Positions 49,414-59,300 of a stretch of DNA of 64,000 bases are shown here, one piece after another. Origin of the DNA: Juglans regia (lineage: Eukaryota; Streptophyta; Magnoliopsida; Fagales; Juglandaceae); NCBI RefSeq assembly GCF_001411555.2, contig NC_049904.1, forward strand, positions 29,649,370 to 29,713,369, written 5' to 3'. The stretch's first letter is position 1; the number at the start of each line of letters is the position of its first letter. The notes under the pieces were generated by a model. That model was not told the DNA's origin and made no database searches. It saw nothing but the letters and a program-made list of their open reading frames with translations. The position numbers and the translations under genes are program-made.

Positions 49414-49419
49414 TTTCAG

Positions 49420-50856
49420 TCACAACAACTCAACATTTTTTCCAAGATACAGAAATTTCATGGACAACTCATGAAAATTCCAAGCAATGGTTCCAAGTGT
49501 CTCCAACCAATCTACCCCAAGAACGACATCACAACCTTCAAGAGGTAAAACATAAAAGGAGGGGTAAAATGATATACCTTGTACCTTGACCTTTGCGTTG
49601 CTGCAGTAGCCTAAGCCTTGAACTAGCTGTCCATTAGCCACTTTGACAGCAAGTTGCTTTGCCTTATCAACCACCAGCTTGGCTGTTTGAGCAATAGAGG
49701 GATCCACGAAGCTATGGGTTGACCCGGAGTCAACCAAAAGGACCACTTGTGTCCTTCCCATCCACCCCATGAGTCGCATCGTCTTAGAGCTAGGAGTTCC
49801 CGTAATTGCATTTAAAGATATCTCGGGTTCTACCACAACCACTTTTTGTTTTAAGTCCCCTTCAACAAGTAAATCAGCAACCGGAATTTCCTCTTCAATT
49901 ACCTCCCTCTCCTCCGAATTCTCCACTCCTTGTAGGAGGTACACTTTGGCTTTTTTGCAATTATGGTTGGGATTCCACTTTTCATCGCAATGATAGCACA
50001 GACCTTTCTTACGCTTCTCATCCCATTCCGTAGAAAAAAAAATTTTGATAGGAGGACCGTATTTCTGGTTGTGACCCCCGGCAGCACCACTACTCCCATA
50101 AGAACCATAGTTGTTAGTGGGACTGAACTGCCCCTTCTCCCCCACAAACTTAATTGGTTTCTTAGCACTATTAAGGTATTCTTCTTGAATTCGTGCTAAG
50201 CCAAATGCTGCTGTTAAGTTGTGTGGGTTAAACATGCGAAGAGGTAATCTTATTTCATCCTTAAGCCCGCTGAGAAAGCAGCTCAGCTTATGGTGGTCGG
50301 GTAAGCCCCTCACTCTATTCGAGATTGCTTCAAAACTAGCCTTATAGGCTGCTACTGTGGTGATTTGCTTCAACCTTGTCAAGGTTTCCATAGGGTCGTC
50401 ATAAGCAGTTGGTCCAAAGTGAATCAACATAGCTCGCACCAATGTTTCCCAGCTCACAAACTGGGCTGTATCTAAGGCCTCTTGATACCATACTAAGGCT
50501 TCTCCCTCCATGTGGTATAAGGCCAATAGTAGCTTTTGGGCTGGGTTTGTTTGATGATATTCAACGTACTGTGACGCCTTAAAGATCCAAGCAGATGGGT
50601 TTTCTCCCATAAAGTGAGGAAAATCCAAACGAATACCTCGTACAGCTGTGTCCCTTTGTTGCACTTGTTCATTCTCTTGTTGATTGTGCAAGTCCCGTGC
50701 TATATTTCCCTGGTGAGCCACCAAGGTTCGAAGCATTTCAGTGAGCTGGTCTAGTCTCTCGTCAATGGTGTTGAAGCGTGTTTGGTTGGCTAAATGGTTC
50801 TCCTCCAAGGCGTCAATCTGCTGCTGCATCTGTTTGGATCTTGTTGCTTCGGCCAT
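49420..50856 (-). CDS. gypsy gag-protease, 478 codons
   Basis: Capsid-nucleocapsid polyprotein with aspartic protease of the chromovirus. ATG at 50856-50854. Residues 10-70 are a coiled-coil-like Q/E-rich segment and 75-230 a retrotransposon gag domain (FPHFMGENPSAWIFKASQYV). The zinc knuckle CYHCDEKWNPNHNC is at 287-300. The protease active site VDSGSTHSF is near 375-383, and LGVDWLETLG follows. The frame ends at TGA 49422-49420; downstream sequence stays in the same frame, so this is probably a nonsense mutation between protease and RT rather than a natural end. Confidence 0.88.
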   Translation of the reverse strand: MAEATRSKQMQQQIDALEENHLANQTRFNTIDERLDQLTEMLRTLVAHQGNIARDLHNQQENEQVQQRDTAVRGIRLDFPHFMGENPSAWIFKASQYVEYHQTNPAQKLLLALYHMEGEALVWYQEALDTAQFVSWETLVRAMLIHFGPTAYDDPMETLTRLKQITTVAAYKASFEAISNRVRGLPDHHKLSCFLSGLKDEIRLPLRMFNPHNLTAAFGLARIQEEYLNSAKKPIKFVGEKGQFSPTNNYGSYGSSGAAGGHNQKYGPPIKIFFSTEWDEKRKKGLCYHCDEKWNPNHNCKKAKVYLLQGVENSEEREVIEEEIPVADLLVEGDLKQKVVVVEPEISLNAITGTPSSKTMRLMGWMGRTQVVLLVDSGSTHSFVDPSIAQTAKLVVDKAKQLAVKVANGQLVQGLGYCSNAKVKVQGISFYPSFYVLPLEGCDVVLGVDWLETLGTIAWNFHELSMKFLYLGKNVELL

Positions 50857-50990
50857 GGTTTGAAGATTCTGAGCTTGTAGAAGGCAATGTGTATGGTTGT
50901 GTGGTTTTTCTGGGTTGTGTATTGTCTATAACTCTTTGTGGTTGGGTCTGGTAGGATTATGGTGGCAGGATCGGTGCTCAAGATACCACT

Positions 50991-51660
50991 TGTTAGAACC
51001 CTTAGTAATTCCTCACTATATTTCTTATTGTAATGAACGATGGAAGGGATGAATGGAAAGGGGATGTTGCGGCGCTGGTCTAAGATTCAAGTGCATTACA
51101 GGTGTTTGATGAAATGGTAATAACAGAGAAGAATATGAATAAATGCATGGATATTGATACGTTGGAACCCATTCGAGGTAGTCCCTTCCTCCTGCAACAA
51201 CTACAGCTATAAATTTCCCACGTCCAGAATAATCCACTCACCTCACGTCCTTCTCCCCAAATACCCCCAAGGTCTAACAAACTTTGCAGGCAAAACTAAT
51301 GTTACCTGCTGTTCACTGTGACTGCCAAGATGCACCGTTTTGGTCATAACCCAAAACGCTGCGTCATACAATGTAAATAAAAACTGACTTCTTCTTAAAG
51401 CTAACACCAGCTGACTATAACAAAATTAACACTAACATTTCTAACACTAATATTTCCTTAAAGCTGAACGCACCGTTTTGGCTTATCAATGCCAAAACGT
51501 TGCGCCCCGTAACCAACCACCCACTCCATCTTGATTGCAAACGACGCCGTCCTTGTCTTTACTTCAACTTAGCTCCAGTTCACTTCAGTTCGATACTTCT
51601 CATCTTCACTTCAGCTTAGGTTCAGCTTAGGTTTCGCCTCTTTATTCCAGCATCATAACA
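50991..51660 (-). repeat. 5' LTR of the gypsy element
   Basis: 670 bp from TGTTATGATGCTGG to GGGTTCTAACA (element sense), with TG...CA ends. The left limit is set by the adjacent primer-binding site and the right limit by the return of the GLR exon sequence GAGTTGTTACACAAGCG at 51661. Confidence 0.85.
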
Positions 51661-54149
51661 GAGTTGTTACACAAGCGATAGAGAGAATGACCACTAACAG
51701 TACCAGTAGTCCAAAGATATTGTTAGACAATATGTTATTAAGCAATTTCTCGGGTGTAAGTGGAAAAATACATTTTGAAGGAGGCCAGCTCTTAGACAGT
51801 TCTACACTGAGGATTGTAAATGTGATTGGGAAGAGATACAAAGAAATAGACTTCTGGACACCAGAGTTTGGCTTCTCATTGATCAGCCCTTCTATAGAAA
51901 AAGGTGAGGAGAAAAATGGACGTGGTAATGTAGATTCTAACTCGGCCAACACTTTGTCCGGTCCAGTAACTTGGCCAGGAAACTTGAAACGGACTCCAAC
52001 AGGTTGGGAAATGCCCACCGATGCAAAGCCACTGAAAATTGCAGTTCCTGGCAGAGCAACGTTTGATAAATTTGTGAAGGTTAAGTATGGAGAGAAGCCA
52101 AATCAAAACAAATATGATGGCTTCTGCATCCAAATTTTCTATATGGTACGAGACCTTTTAGGGTATCATCTTCCTTATGAATTTGAGGCACACAATGGGA
52201 GCTACGATGATCTAATTTATGGTGTCTATAACAAGGTAACAACTTTTTCTCTGCCATTTTTCCTGGAGTTGTTTTTGTACTGTAGAAACTTAATACGTAC
52301 TAAAATTATTCTCCATATAAACGACGCCTCGTTCTTTTAGAAACCACCATCCGATTTACATTTAAAATTGTTCAAAACTTCTCTGATAAGTCATTTGAAA
52401 TTAACTCGGAGGGACAAAGAGAACCATTAGAAGAGCGATTAATCAATGACTAGATACAAAAGAAGCCCCTGTGAACTAATCCGACTCGTTTTTGTTATGA
52501 TTAAGATCAATTTTTTGTTCTGATTAAGATCTTATGCTTGTCATGTGGGTCGAAAATGAAATACAATAAAAGACATACGATGCTGTAATTGGCGACTTCA
52601 CCATATTAGCCAAGCGACTGCAGTACGTGGATTTTACTCTTCCATATGCCGACTCAAGTTTGGAAATGATGGCACAGGCAAAACCTGAATGGTCAGCATT
52701 GATGTTTACAGTGCCTTTCACCTGGGAATTGTGGGTAGTCACTGGTGCCATCTTGATCTACACAATGCTCGTAGTTTGGTTCCTGGAGCACCAATGCAAT
52801 CCAGAATTTAGTGGCCCATGGAACAGTCAGATTAGCACTGCCCTGTGGTTTACCATCTCCTCTCTGTTCTTTGCTCATAGTATGTATCAATTTCAGTATA
52901 GATCCTAAGATATTCTATTAGGCTTTACCTATGAATCGAAGACTCATACCACATGGTTTTATGTTGCAGGGGAAAAAATCCATAACAACTCCACACGCGT
53001 GGTTATTGTAGTTTGGCTCTTTGTCGTGTTGGTCCTAACATCGAGCTACACTGCTAACCTGTCTTCAATGCTCACCGTTCAACAACTTCGACCAACGTTT
53101 ACAGACATTCAGTCGTTGAAGAAAAACAACCTGAAAGTTGGTTGCAGAGAAAAACAACTCATTTGTAAGGAAATACGTGGAGAATGGGCTTAACTTCAGT
53201 TGAGAGAATATTGTGAATGTCAGCAATGAATACATGTACCTTGAGGAATTCCAATTCAAGAATATAGCTGCTGCCTTCCTCGAACTCCCGTATGAGAAGG
53301 TTTTCCTCAACAAGTACTGCAAGGGATACAGTCGCTCCATGCCTATCAACAGATACGGTGGATTGGCCTTTGTGAGTAGTTGACTTTAAACATTGTTGTT
53401 TAGAGTTGTGAGCTGAGCCAATTAAGGTTCATTTTAGACTACTCGCAAAACTTTTTACTTTTTCTTGTTAATTGTCTTTTTCGATTCTTCTCAAAAGGTT
53501 GACAACTGTTTCATCTTCTGCAAAAAAACCTAATAGTAATTCTTGATCTTCTCTTGCTCCCTCTCTTAGGCCTTCCAGAAAGGGTCGCCAATTGTCAAGG
53601 ATTTTTCTGAAGCCATTTTGAAGCTATCTGAGAGTGGAGAGTTGAAGTCACTGGAAGATAAATGGCTGACTCCATCACGAGTGTTCAACCAACTTAACTT
53701 CCAACACACCTAATAGCTTGAGACTCCAGAGCTTTTTGGTTCTTTATCTATGATCTTTCTCCACATCTACCATTTGTCTTCTGCTATCACTAATTCATCT
53801 GTCTGTAAGTCATCGACGTCAAGATGCTTACGAAGGAAACATTACTCCAGGTGATGAGAGCGTTTGGAAGAAGGTGGTTAGACTCGTAAGGTACTTTCAT
53901 ATTCTTACTAGAGGAAGAGATGCGACTCCGACAGACACAGATGAGAGCTGGAAGAAGGCTGTAGAACTAATAAGAATATTTCATACCAAGAATCTGGGAA
54001 GAGCTCCTACTCTGGCAGGCACATCGAGTGCAGAAGAAGGCGCACCGGACGTGAATGAATGCTCTTCGAGGCAGGAATTCATGTATACTCCTGATACTCT
54101 AGTGCGCCGTCAAACCTCGCCTGATGGCCATGAATTCCTGATCGTTTAA

Positions 54150-55019
54150 GCACAGAGATTGAACTATTCTTCATCCCTAAACCTTTATCGTCTCAGGCCA
54201 TATACGTTGATTTGAAATATAAATTGAACTATAATGACAATATTGTCAGTATCGATTTCAGACAGTCTGTAAATATTTTGTGCTAATATATTCTTTTGTA
54301 AACTGGTGACATTCACAGTTCAACTATTTTTTTTTTTTTGAATGACACGGGTGTCCAATAACTGCGTTCCGACTAATCTCGAGAATGCATAGACTCTCAA
54401 CAAGAAATTTCCTCCAAGTGCAACTCAAGTTCAACTCTTTTATCATCCTTTTGTAATAAGAAAATAGAATATAAAGTCATAAATTCTTCTCTCCGAAAAA
54501 AAAAAATAAAAGAGAAAAAGTCGTAGATATAATCACTACTATGCTTCAAACAACACAATACATAATTTGAAAAATAAAAACATTTTTGCACAAAAACAAA
54601 CACAAACCTTATTTCGAGTGCATAATCGTTAAGTTCTCATTCAACCAAACATAATTACATTCTACAACTTGTCTGAATTATAAAATCATTCCTCTGAGTG
54701 CAAGTTAACTGCCATTAAAATACAAACTCGCGCATACACAAAGTGAAGGGCGTGCACAGATGAGAGATTCCTGAATCAATACTGGCTGCTGCTTTCATCA
54801 GTTAAATTAGAAATGATCAACAACTCAAGGCACGAAAACTACTGGACAAGCTCCATAGGAATATAACTGTTAGACCATAATCGAATCTAGAAACTCATCA
54901 GCTTCCACCATGAATCAAATCTAGCTCCAACAGAGAAGAACTTGAATAAAGAATTGCTTCTAGTCATATACTTCCGGTAGGCATTGAATTTGTCCATTCA
55001 TGCCTGGCACATACCAAGC
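54150..55019. other. GLR-3 3' flank and 3' UTR of an opposing gene
   Basis: No ORF of note. The part 54640-54820 resembles 15590-15770 behind GLR-2, which suggests that the flank was duplicated with the receptor. It probably includes the 3' UTR of the minus-strand RG-rich exon at 55020. A T12 run at 54329-54340 precedes TTGAATGACACGGGTGTCC, possibly the tail of a small retroelement. Confidence 0.5.
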
Positions 55020-55218
55020 CTACCGGTTACCTCTTCCTCTTCCACGTCCAGCCCACGCCCATCCCCTGCCTCTGCCCCTAGTCCCCCCGCTTCTTCCACC
55101 ATGAGATAAACCTTCCAATGCCCTATTAACCAGCTGATTTTGCAAACCACCAGCTCCACGGCCCTTTTTAGATGTCACATTGCTGGCTCCATGAGCAGCA
55201 GTAGCGGGTTGTTTTCCT
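55020..55218 (-). pseudogene. Last exon of an RG-rich protein gene (remnant)
   Basis: Minus-strand frame ending TAA-like stop at 55020 with KKGRGAGGLQNQLVNRALEG then repeated RGRGRG and WAWAGRGRGRGNR. An acceptor TTTGTTTGCAG immediately precedes the exon (complement of 55219-55229). RGG/RG tails bind RNA or serve as arginine-methylation sites; the specific protein is not recognised. Upstream, where earlier exons should be, a copia fragment begins within about 80 bp, so the gene is probably broken. Confidence 0.45.
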
Positions 55219-55289
55219 CTGCAAACAAAGTTCATGAAAAAATAAAAATGTGTCCACCATCATTAATATTGCATGCTAGTGGCACGGAA

Positions 55290-55570
55290 TATTGCAGGGA
55301 AGTTGTGCCAGAATCTGGGGAAGTAAAAGGAACCCTGGTCTTGACTACACTAACACTTTTAGTCCTGTCATCAAGGCTACCACTGTCCGTGTTGTTCTCT
55401 CTCTTGCTGTGACCAACAAATGGCCTCTTCGCCAACTTTATTTCAAAAATGCGTTCCTCAACGGGCATCTCACTGAACATGTTTATATGGAACAACCCCT
55501 AGATATATTGACCCTCGCTTTCCTGATCATGTTTGTTAGTTGAAAAAAGCTCTCTACGGCCTAAGTTCCG
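55290..55570 (+). pseudogene. Ty1/copia reverse transcriptase fragment
   Basis: Reads [20 protein letters not shown], then [20 protein letters not shown] and [11 protein letters not shown], and after a frame change [14 protein letters not shown] sequence. This is the N-terminal part of a copia RT. The motif-A Asp (usually QLDVKNAF) is replaced by Tyr and the fragment ends before the YVDD. No LTRs or other domains are seen nearby. Confidence 0.82.
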
Positions 55571-55572
55571 CT

Positions 55573-56270
55573 ACCTTGTATAGTTCCACCATGTCAATGA
55601 TAGGACCTCCTCCAACTGCCTACCCATATTCATGAAGCAACTAGGTGATAGTTTCTTGGAGTATTTATTGTAGTTAGTGTGCTTTAATTTTCTGAACTTG
55701 AGTTTTTGTTCTAATTAGTTATGTTTAGATTTTTTATGGAAAACTGCAGCAACACCCATGGAACTCTACTTCCGTTGCCGCTTCAAGTACTGATGCCTTG
55801 AGTAGTTTCGCTGCCGCATCTAGAACTGCTGCCTTGAGTAGTTCCTCTGTCACGTCAAGTACTGCCTTGTATAATTCTGTCATACCAATGATGAGACATC
55901 CTCCAACTGCCTACCCATATCCATGGAGCAATTAGGTGATGATTTCTTAGAGTATTTATTGTAGTTAATGTTGAACTTGAATATTTGGTCCAATTATTTA
56001 TATTTATATATTTTTTTTTTTGAAAACTGCAGTAACACTCATGGAACTCTACTTTTGCTACAATAGATACTTCCGTTGTCATGTCTACTTCCGCTCCTAT
56101 GTCTAGTTCCGCAACCAGTATTAGCTCTAGTATAGCTGCTAGTTCTAGTGTACAAACTAGCACTAGTGTCGCTGCTAGCTCATGTTCGGCTTTACCGCAT
56201 TTGTTTCTCCGACATCTACCAACCCATATCCATGTGGCAACGAGGTGATGTGTTAGATTTTCCACATGTT
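55573..56270 (+). repeat. ~300-bp segment in two to three tandem copies
   Basis: About 55573-55865 and 55866-56170 share ATTCATGAAGCAACTAGGTG / ATCCATGGAGCAATTAGGTG, TTCTT(G/A)GAGTATTTATTGTAG and GAAAACTGCAG followed by AACACYCATGGAACTCTACTT. A third partial start is at about 56205 (ACCAACCCATATCCATGTGG). Copies differ at many sites, so the duplication is old. It lies in the 5' part of the FAR1-like gene and may duplicate an exon-intron unit. Confidence 0.72.
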
Positions 56271-56329
56271 GTCTTTCACATTATCGACAACATATATTGT
56301 CATATAATACTCTTTTCCCCTAATTTGTA

Positions 56330-59300
56330 GGAAAATAAAGTGCAGCAAACTAACTTTATTGAAGAAATTAGTGAGGCCACATTAGATTCGATAGAAGTTG
56401 AAACGAACTCTACTGGCTCTTTGGGTAATACGGTTGATACCAAATAGGCTTGCAGTTCCGAGTCACTTCATATAGAGCCTACTAATGGGGGTGATATCAT
56501 TGAAGAGCCAAAGCTAGGGATGCGCTTTGAGTCAAAGAATGAGTTGATGACATAATATAAACATTACAGAAAACTATGTAGTTTTGGAGTTATGACACAA
56601 ATGAGTAAAAGGGAGAAAGATGAGACTGTCAAATATATCACTGTGGGATGTGCTCGTGGTGGCAAGGCACGAAATAGGGCATCAAACGTCTCCAAGCCAT
56701 GGCCAACAAGCAAGACAGATTGTAAGGCAAGGATGAATGTGATGTTAAAGGATGTGAAACTATGTGTCACATTCGTATTTAACACACAATCGTGTGCTTA
56801 GTCCAAGAAAATCCAAGTTTTTCAGATGCAACAGAGAAGTTAATGAGTCTGTTAGGAGAGTGTTGGATACAAATGATCAGGCTGGCATACGGATGAATAA
56901 CAGTTTCCATGCTCTTGTGACTGAGGCGGGTGGGTTTGAGAACATACCATTTGGAGAAAAAGATTGTCTTAACTATATTGATAAGGCTGCGCTTTAGTAA
57001 AGGTGGTGCTCAAGCGCTGTTTGAGTACTTTAGAAAGATACAATACAAGAATGATGGTTTTTTCAGTCTCATGGAATTGGATGATGATGATAGGATGAAA
57101 AATGTATTTTGGGCGGATGCCCGTAGTAGAGGGGCCTACAACTACTTTAGAGATGTGGTAACATTCGATACCACATACCTGACAAATAGGTATGTAATGC
57201 TATTTGCACCTTTCGTGGGTGTAAACCACTATGGACAGTCAATCCTTTTGGATGCAGACCTTATTTCAAGTGAGGATACAGAATCATTTGCATAGTTATT
57301 TAAAACTTGGCTTGATTATATGGATGAGAAAGCGCCGAATACTATTATCACAGATCAAGATCGTGCAATGAAAATTGTGATCGTCATTATCTTTACCAGC
57401 ACGCAGCATAGATATTGCTTGTGGCACATACTGCGAAAAGTCCCTGAGAAGTTTGGTTCTCATACTCAATACAAATGTGACCTGAAAAGTAAGTTGTTAT
57501 CTTGTGTCTATGACTCCCTTACAATCGAAGAGTTTGAGAATTCTTGGAACAGCCTCAAGGATACGTTCAACTTGCATGAAAATACATGGTTGCAAAGCTT
57601 ATATGCGGAGAGAGAGTTTTGGGTGCCGGTATATTTAAAGAATTCATTTTGGGCAGTAATGAGTACAACTCAATGTAGTGAGAGCATGAACGCTTTCTTC
57701 GACGGCTACATGCATGCTAGGACAAACCTTAAAAATTTTGTTGATCATTTCGACAATGCATTGAAGAAAAAAATTGAGAACGAAAATCAAGTTGACTTCC
57801 ATTCATTTAACTTCTCCATTCTATGCATATCACACTTGGCTCTTGAGAAAAAGTTTTAAGAGGTGTACACAAATGTAAAATTTAGGGAGGTTCAACAATA
57901 GATAATGTAACATCCCATATTTTAGTGTAATTTTAATAAAGAAATTATTTTTATTGATTCAAAATTTATTCTCTTGTTTTAAAATTATTAGATTTTTTTT
58001 AATTGGGTTATTTTATGATTTTTAGTTTACAAAAATTATTTTTTTTGAAGTGCTTTCTTTAAATTAATTACTGTTATCCGTTTAAATTTCTTCTCAAATT
58101 AAATTAACTTATTATTGGATTTAATTATTTAGTTTCATTGTAATCACTGCGTTTGAATTATTTTTATTTCATTGGCTGTTTTAAAATCATTTGGGTTCAT
58201 TAATAATTTTTTTTAAAAGAGAGTTTAGGTTTAAGTATATTTATTTTATGTTATTTTCTTTATTTTTTTTTTCTCTTTAGACTTAAGAACCCGTTCCTTG
58301 GAAGCACCCAGAGCACGTCTTACCCGTTTGCCATTTTCATGCATTCCCTTTTCATCCCCTTCATCTAGGTTTTTCCCTTTACTATTTATATCTCCTTTAT
58401 ATACATACTTACGGTTATCATCTCAACCCTAGACTAAGTGCCGCTCGTCCTCCTCTTCGCCAAACCGAGATCCCTTCTCCACTGCGCTAGCAAGTTTCAT
58501 TGCTGTTTTTTTTTTTTTTCTCTTCACGTCTCAGCCTCCATCAACCACTGTACCCACTCACTGCCGCTGCCCTCATTTTCACGCCCCAGCACACAAGAAA
58601 CCGTGGCCTTGCAGCCAATCCCTACACTTCCGTAAAGCACCAAACCGCAAGCCTCGGTTGCGTTCAGCAGCCCCGTCACCCCCCACAGCCATGCCAACAC
58701 GTCGTTCTCCACCGAACTCAGTCCACGCACGGAACCTCAGCCACCCAGGTCCACCACTCAAGCCGCGCGCCACCACCCTCTCCACGTAAACCCACCTCTG
58801 TTTGCACCACCGAAAAACAGAGCACCAGCCTTCCTCCATAGTGAACCCCAGCGCCGCCACCCAAACTGCTCAGCCTCAAGCGGGAACAACCAGAAGACGC
58901 CGGTCGTACGCTCAGGTCCGCCGTGACCACCCTCGGTAAGCCAAGCTCTGTCTCTGTGCTCTGTCTCCCACCGTTCTCTCTCGCTCACCTCTCCCTCTCT
59001 CTCTCGTACTCAGCGCAGCTCGACGGAAGCTCAGCCGCACGCCTGCTCTCCAGCCGCTCCGCCACTGCCTACCCAGTCCAGTCATCGCACGCTGCCGCCT
59101 AGTTTCCCCTTGAGTAAGTCCTGCCGCAACTCATGTTTTAGTCTTCTTTAGTGTCTGTTAGTTGACTATAAGGGAAACAGTATATATTAGATATTTCGGT
59201 AAAGAAGAAGAGTCTGTTTTTACGTTCCTACCCTTTTATTTTCTAAAACATGCTTTAAATTTTTGGAAAGGCTTTTAATGGACTACAAGACTTATGCTGA

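Larger units (their letters stand above)
43562..51660 (-). mobile_element. Ty3/gypsy chromovirus in GLR-3 exon 2
   Basis: Minus-oriented LTR retrotransposon. The 5' LTR is at 50991-51660 and the 3' LTR, truncated and split, at 43562-46456. A primer-binding site reading TGGTATCTTGAGCACC lies next to the 5' LTR (complement of about 50973-50988), similar to the initiator-Met tRNA type. A purine tract AAGAATGGGGAAAT lies just before the 3' LTR. Internal order: gag with zinc knuckle, protease, RT, RNase H, integrase and chromodomain, which marks a chromovirus. The compact internal region (about 4.5 kb) suggests a Reina-type element, but this is inference. In the aligned LTR parts I count about 7 differences in about 285 bases, so insertion is fairly recent. 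At least four stops and one deletion break the polyprotein. Confidence 0.93.
39121..54149 (+). pseudogene. GLR-3, glutamate receptor-like pseudogene
   Basis: Fourth-helix-to-signal-peptide layout as in GLR-1 and GLR-2, but broken. Exon 1: 39121-39409 (signal peptide with a run of F: RPWPFFFFFPVVLVICC). Exon 2 lies in three pieces: 39766-40181, 43236-43561 and 51661-52235, separated by an LTR-like element and a gypsy element. Exon 3 52573-52879, exon 4 52970-53371, exon 5 53570-54149. Further damage: CGA to TGA at 43545-43547, a frameshift in exon 4 after GTTGGTTGC (near 53145) leading to a stop at 53193, and a 2-bp loss in exon 5 near 53680 (CATCACGAGTG against CATCACATGAGTG in GLR-1). Exons 2b-5 are very close to GLR-1. 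Splice sites are mostly retained, so chimeric transcripts remain possible; no full channel can be made. Confidence 0.93.
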
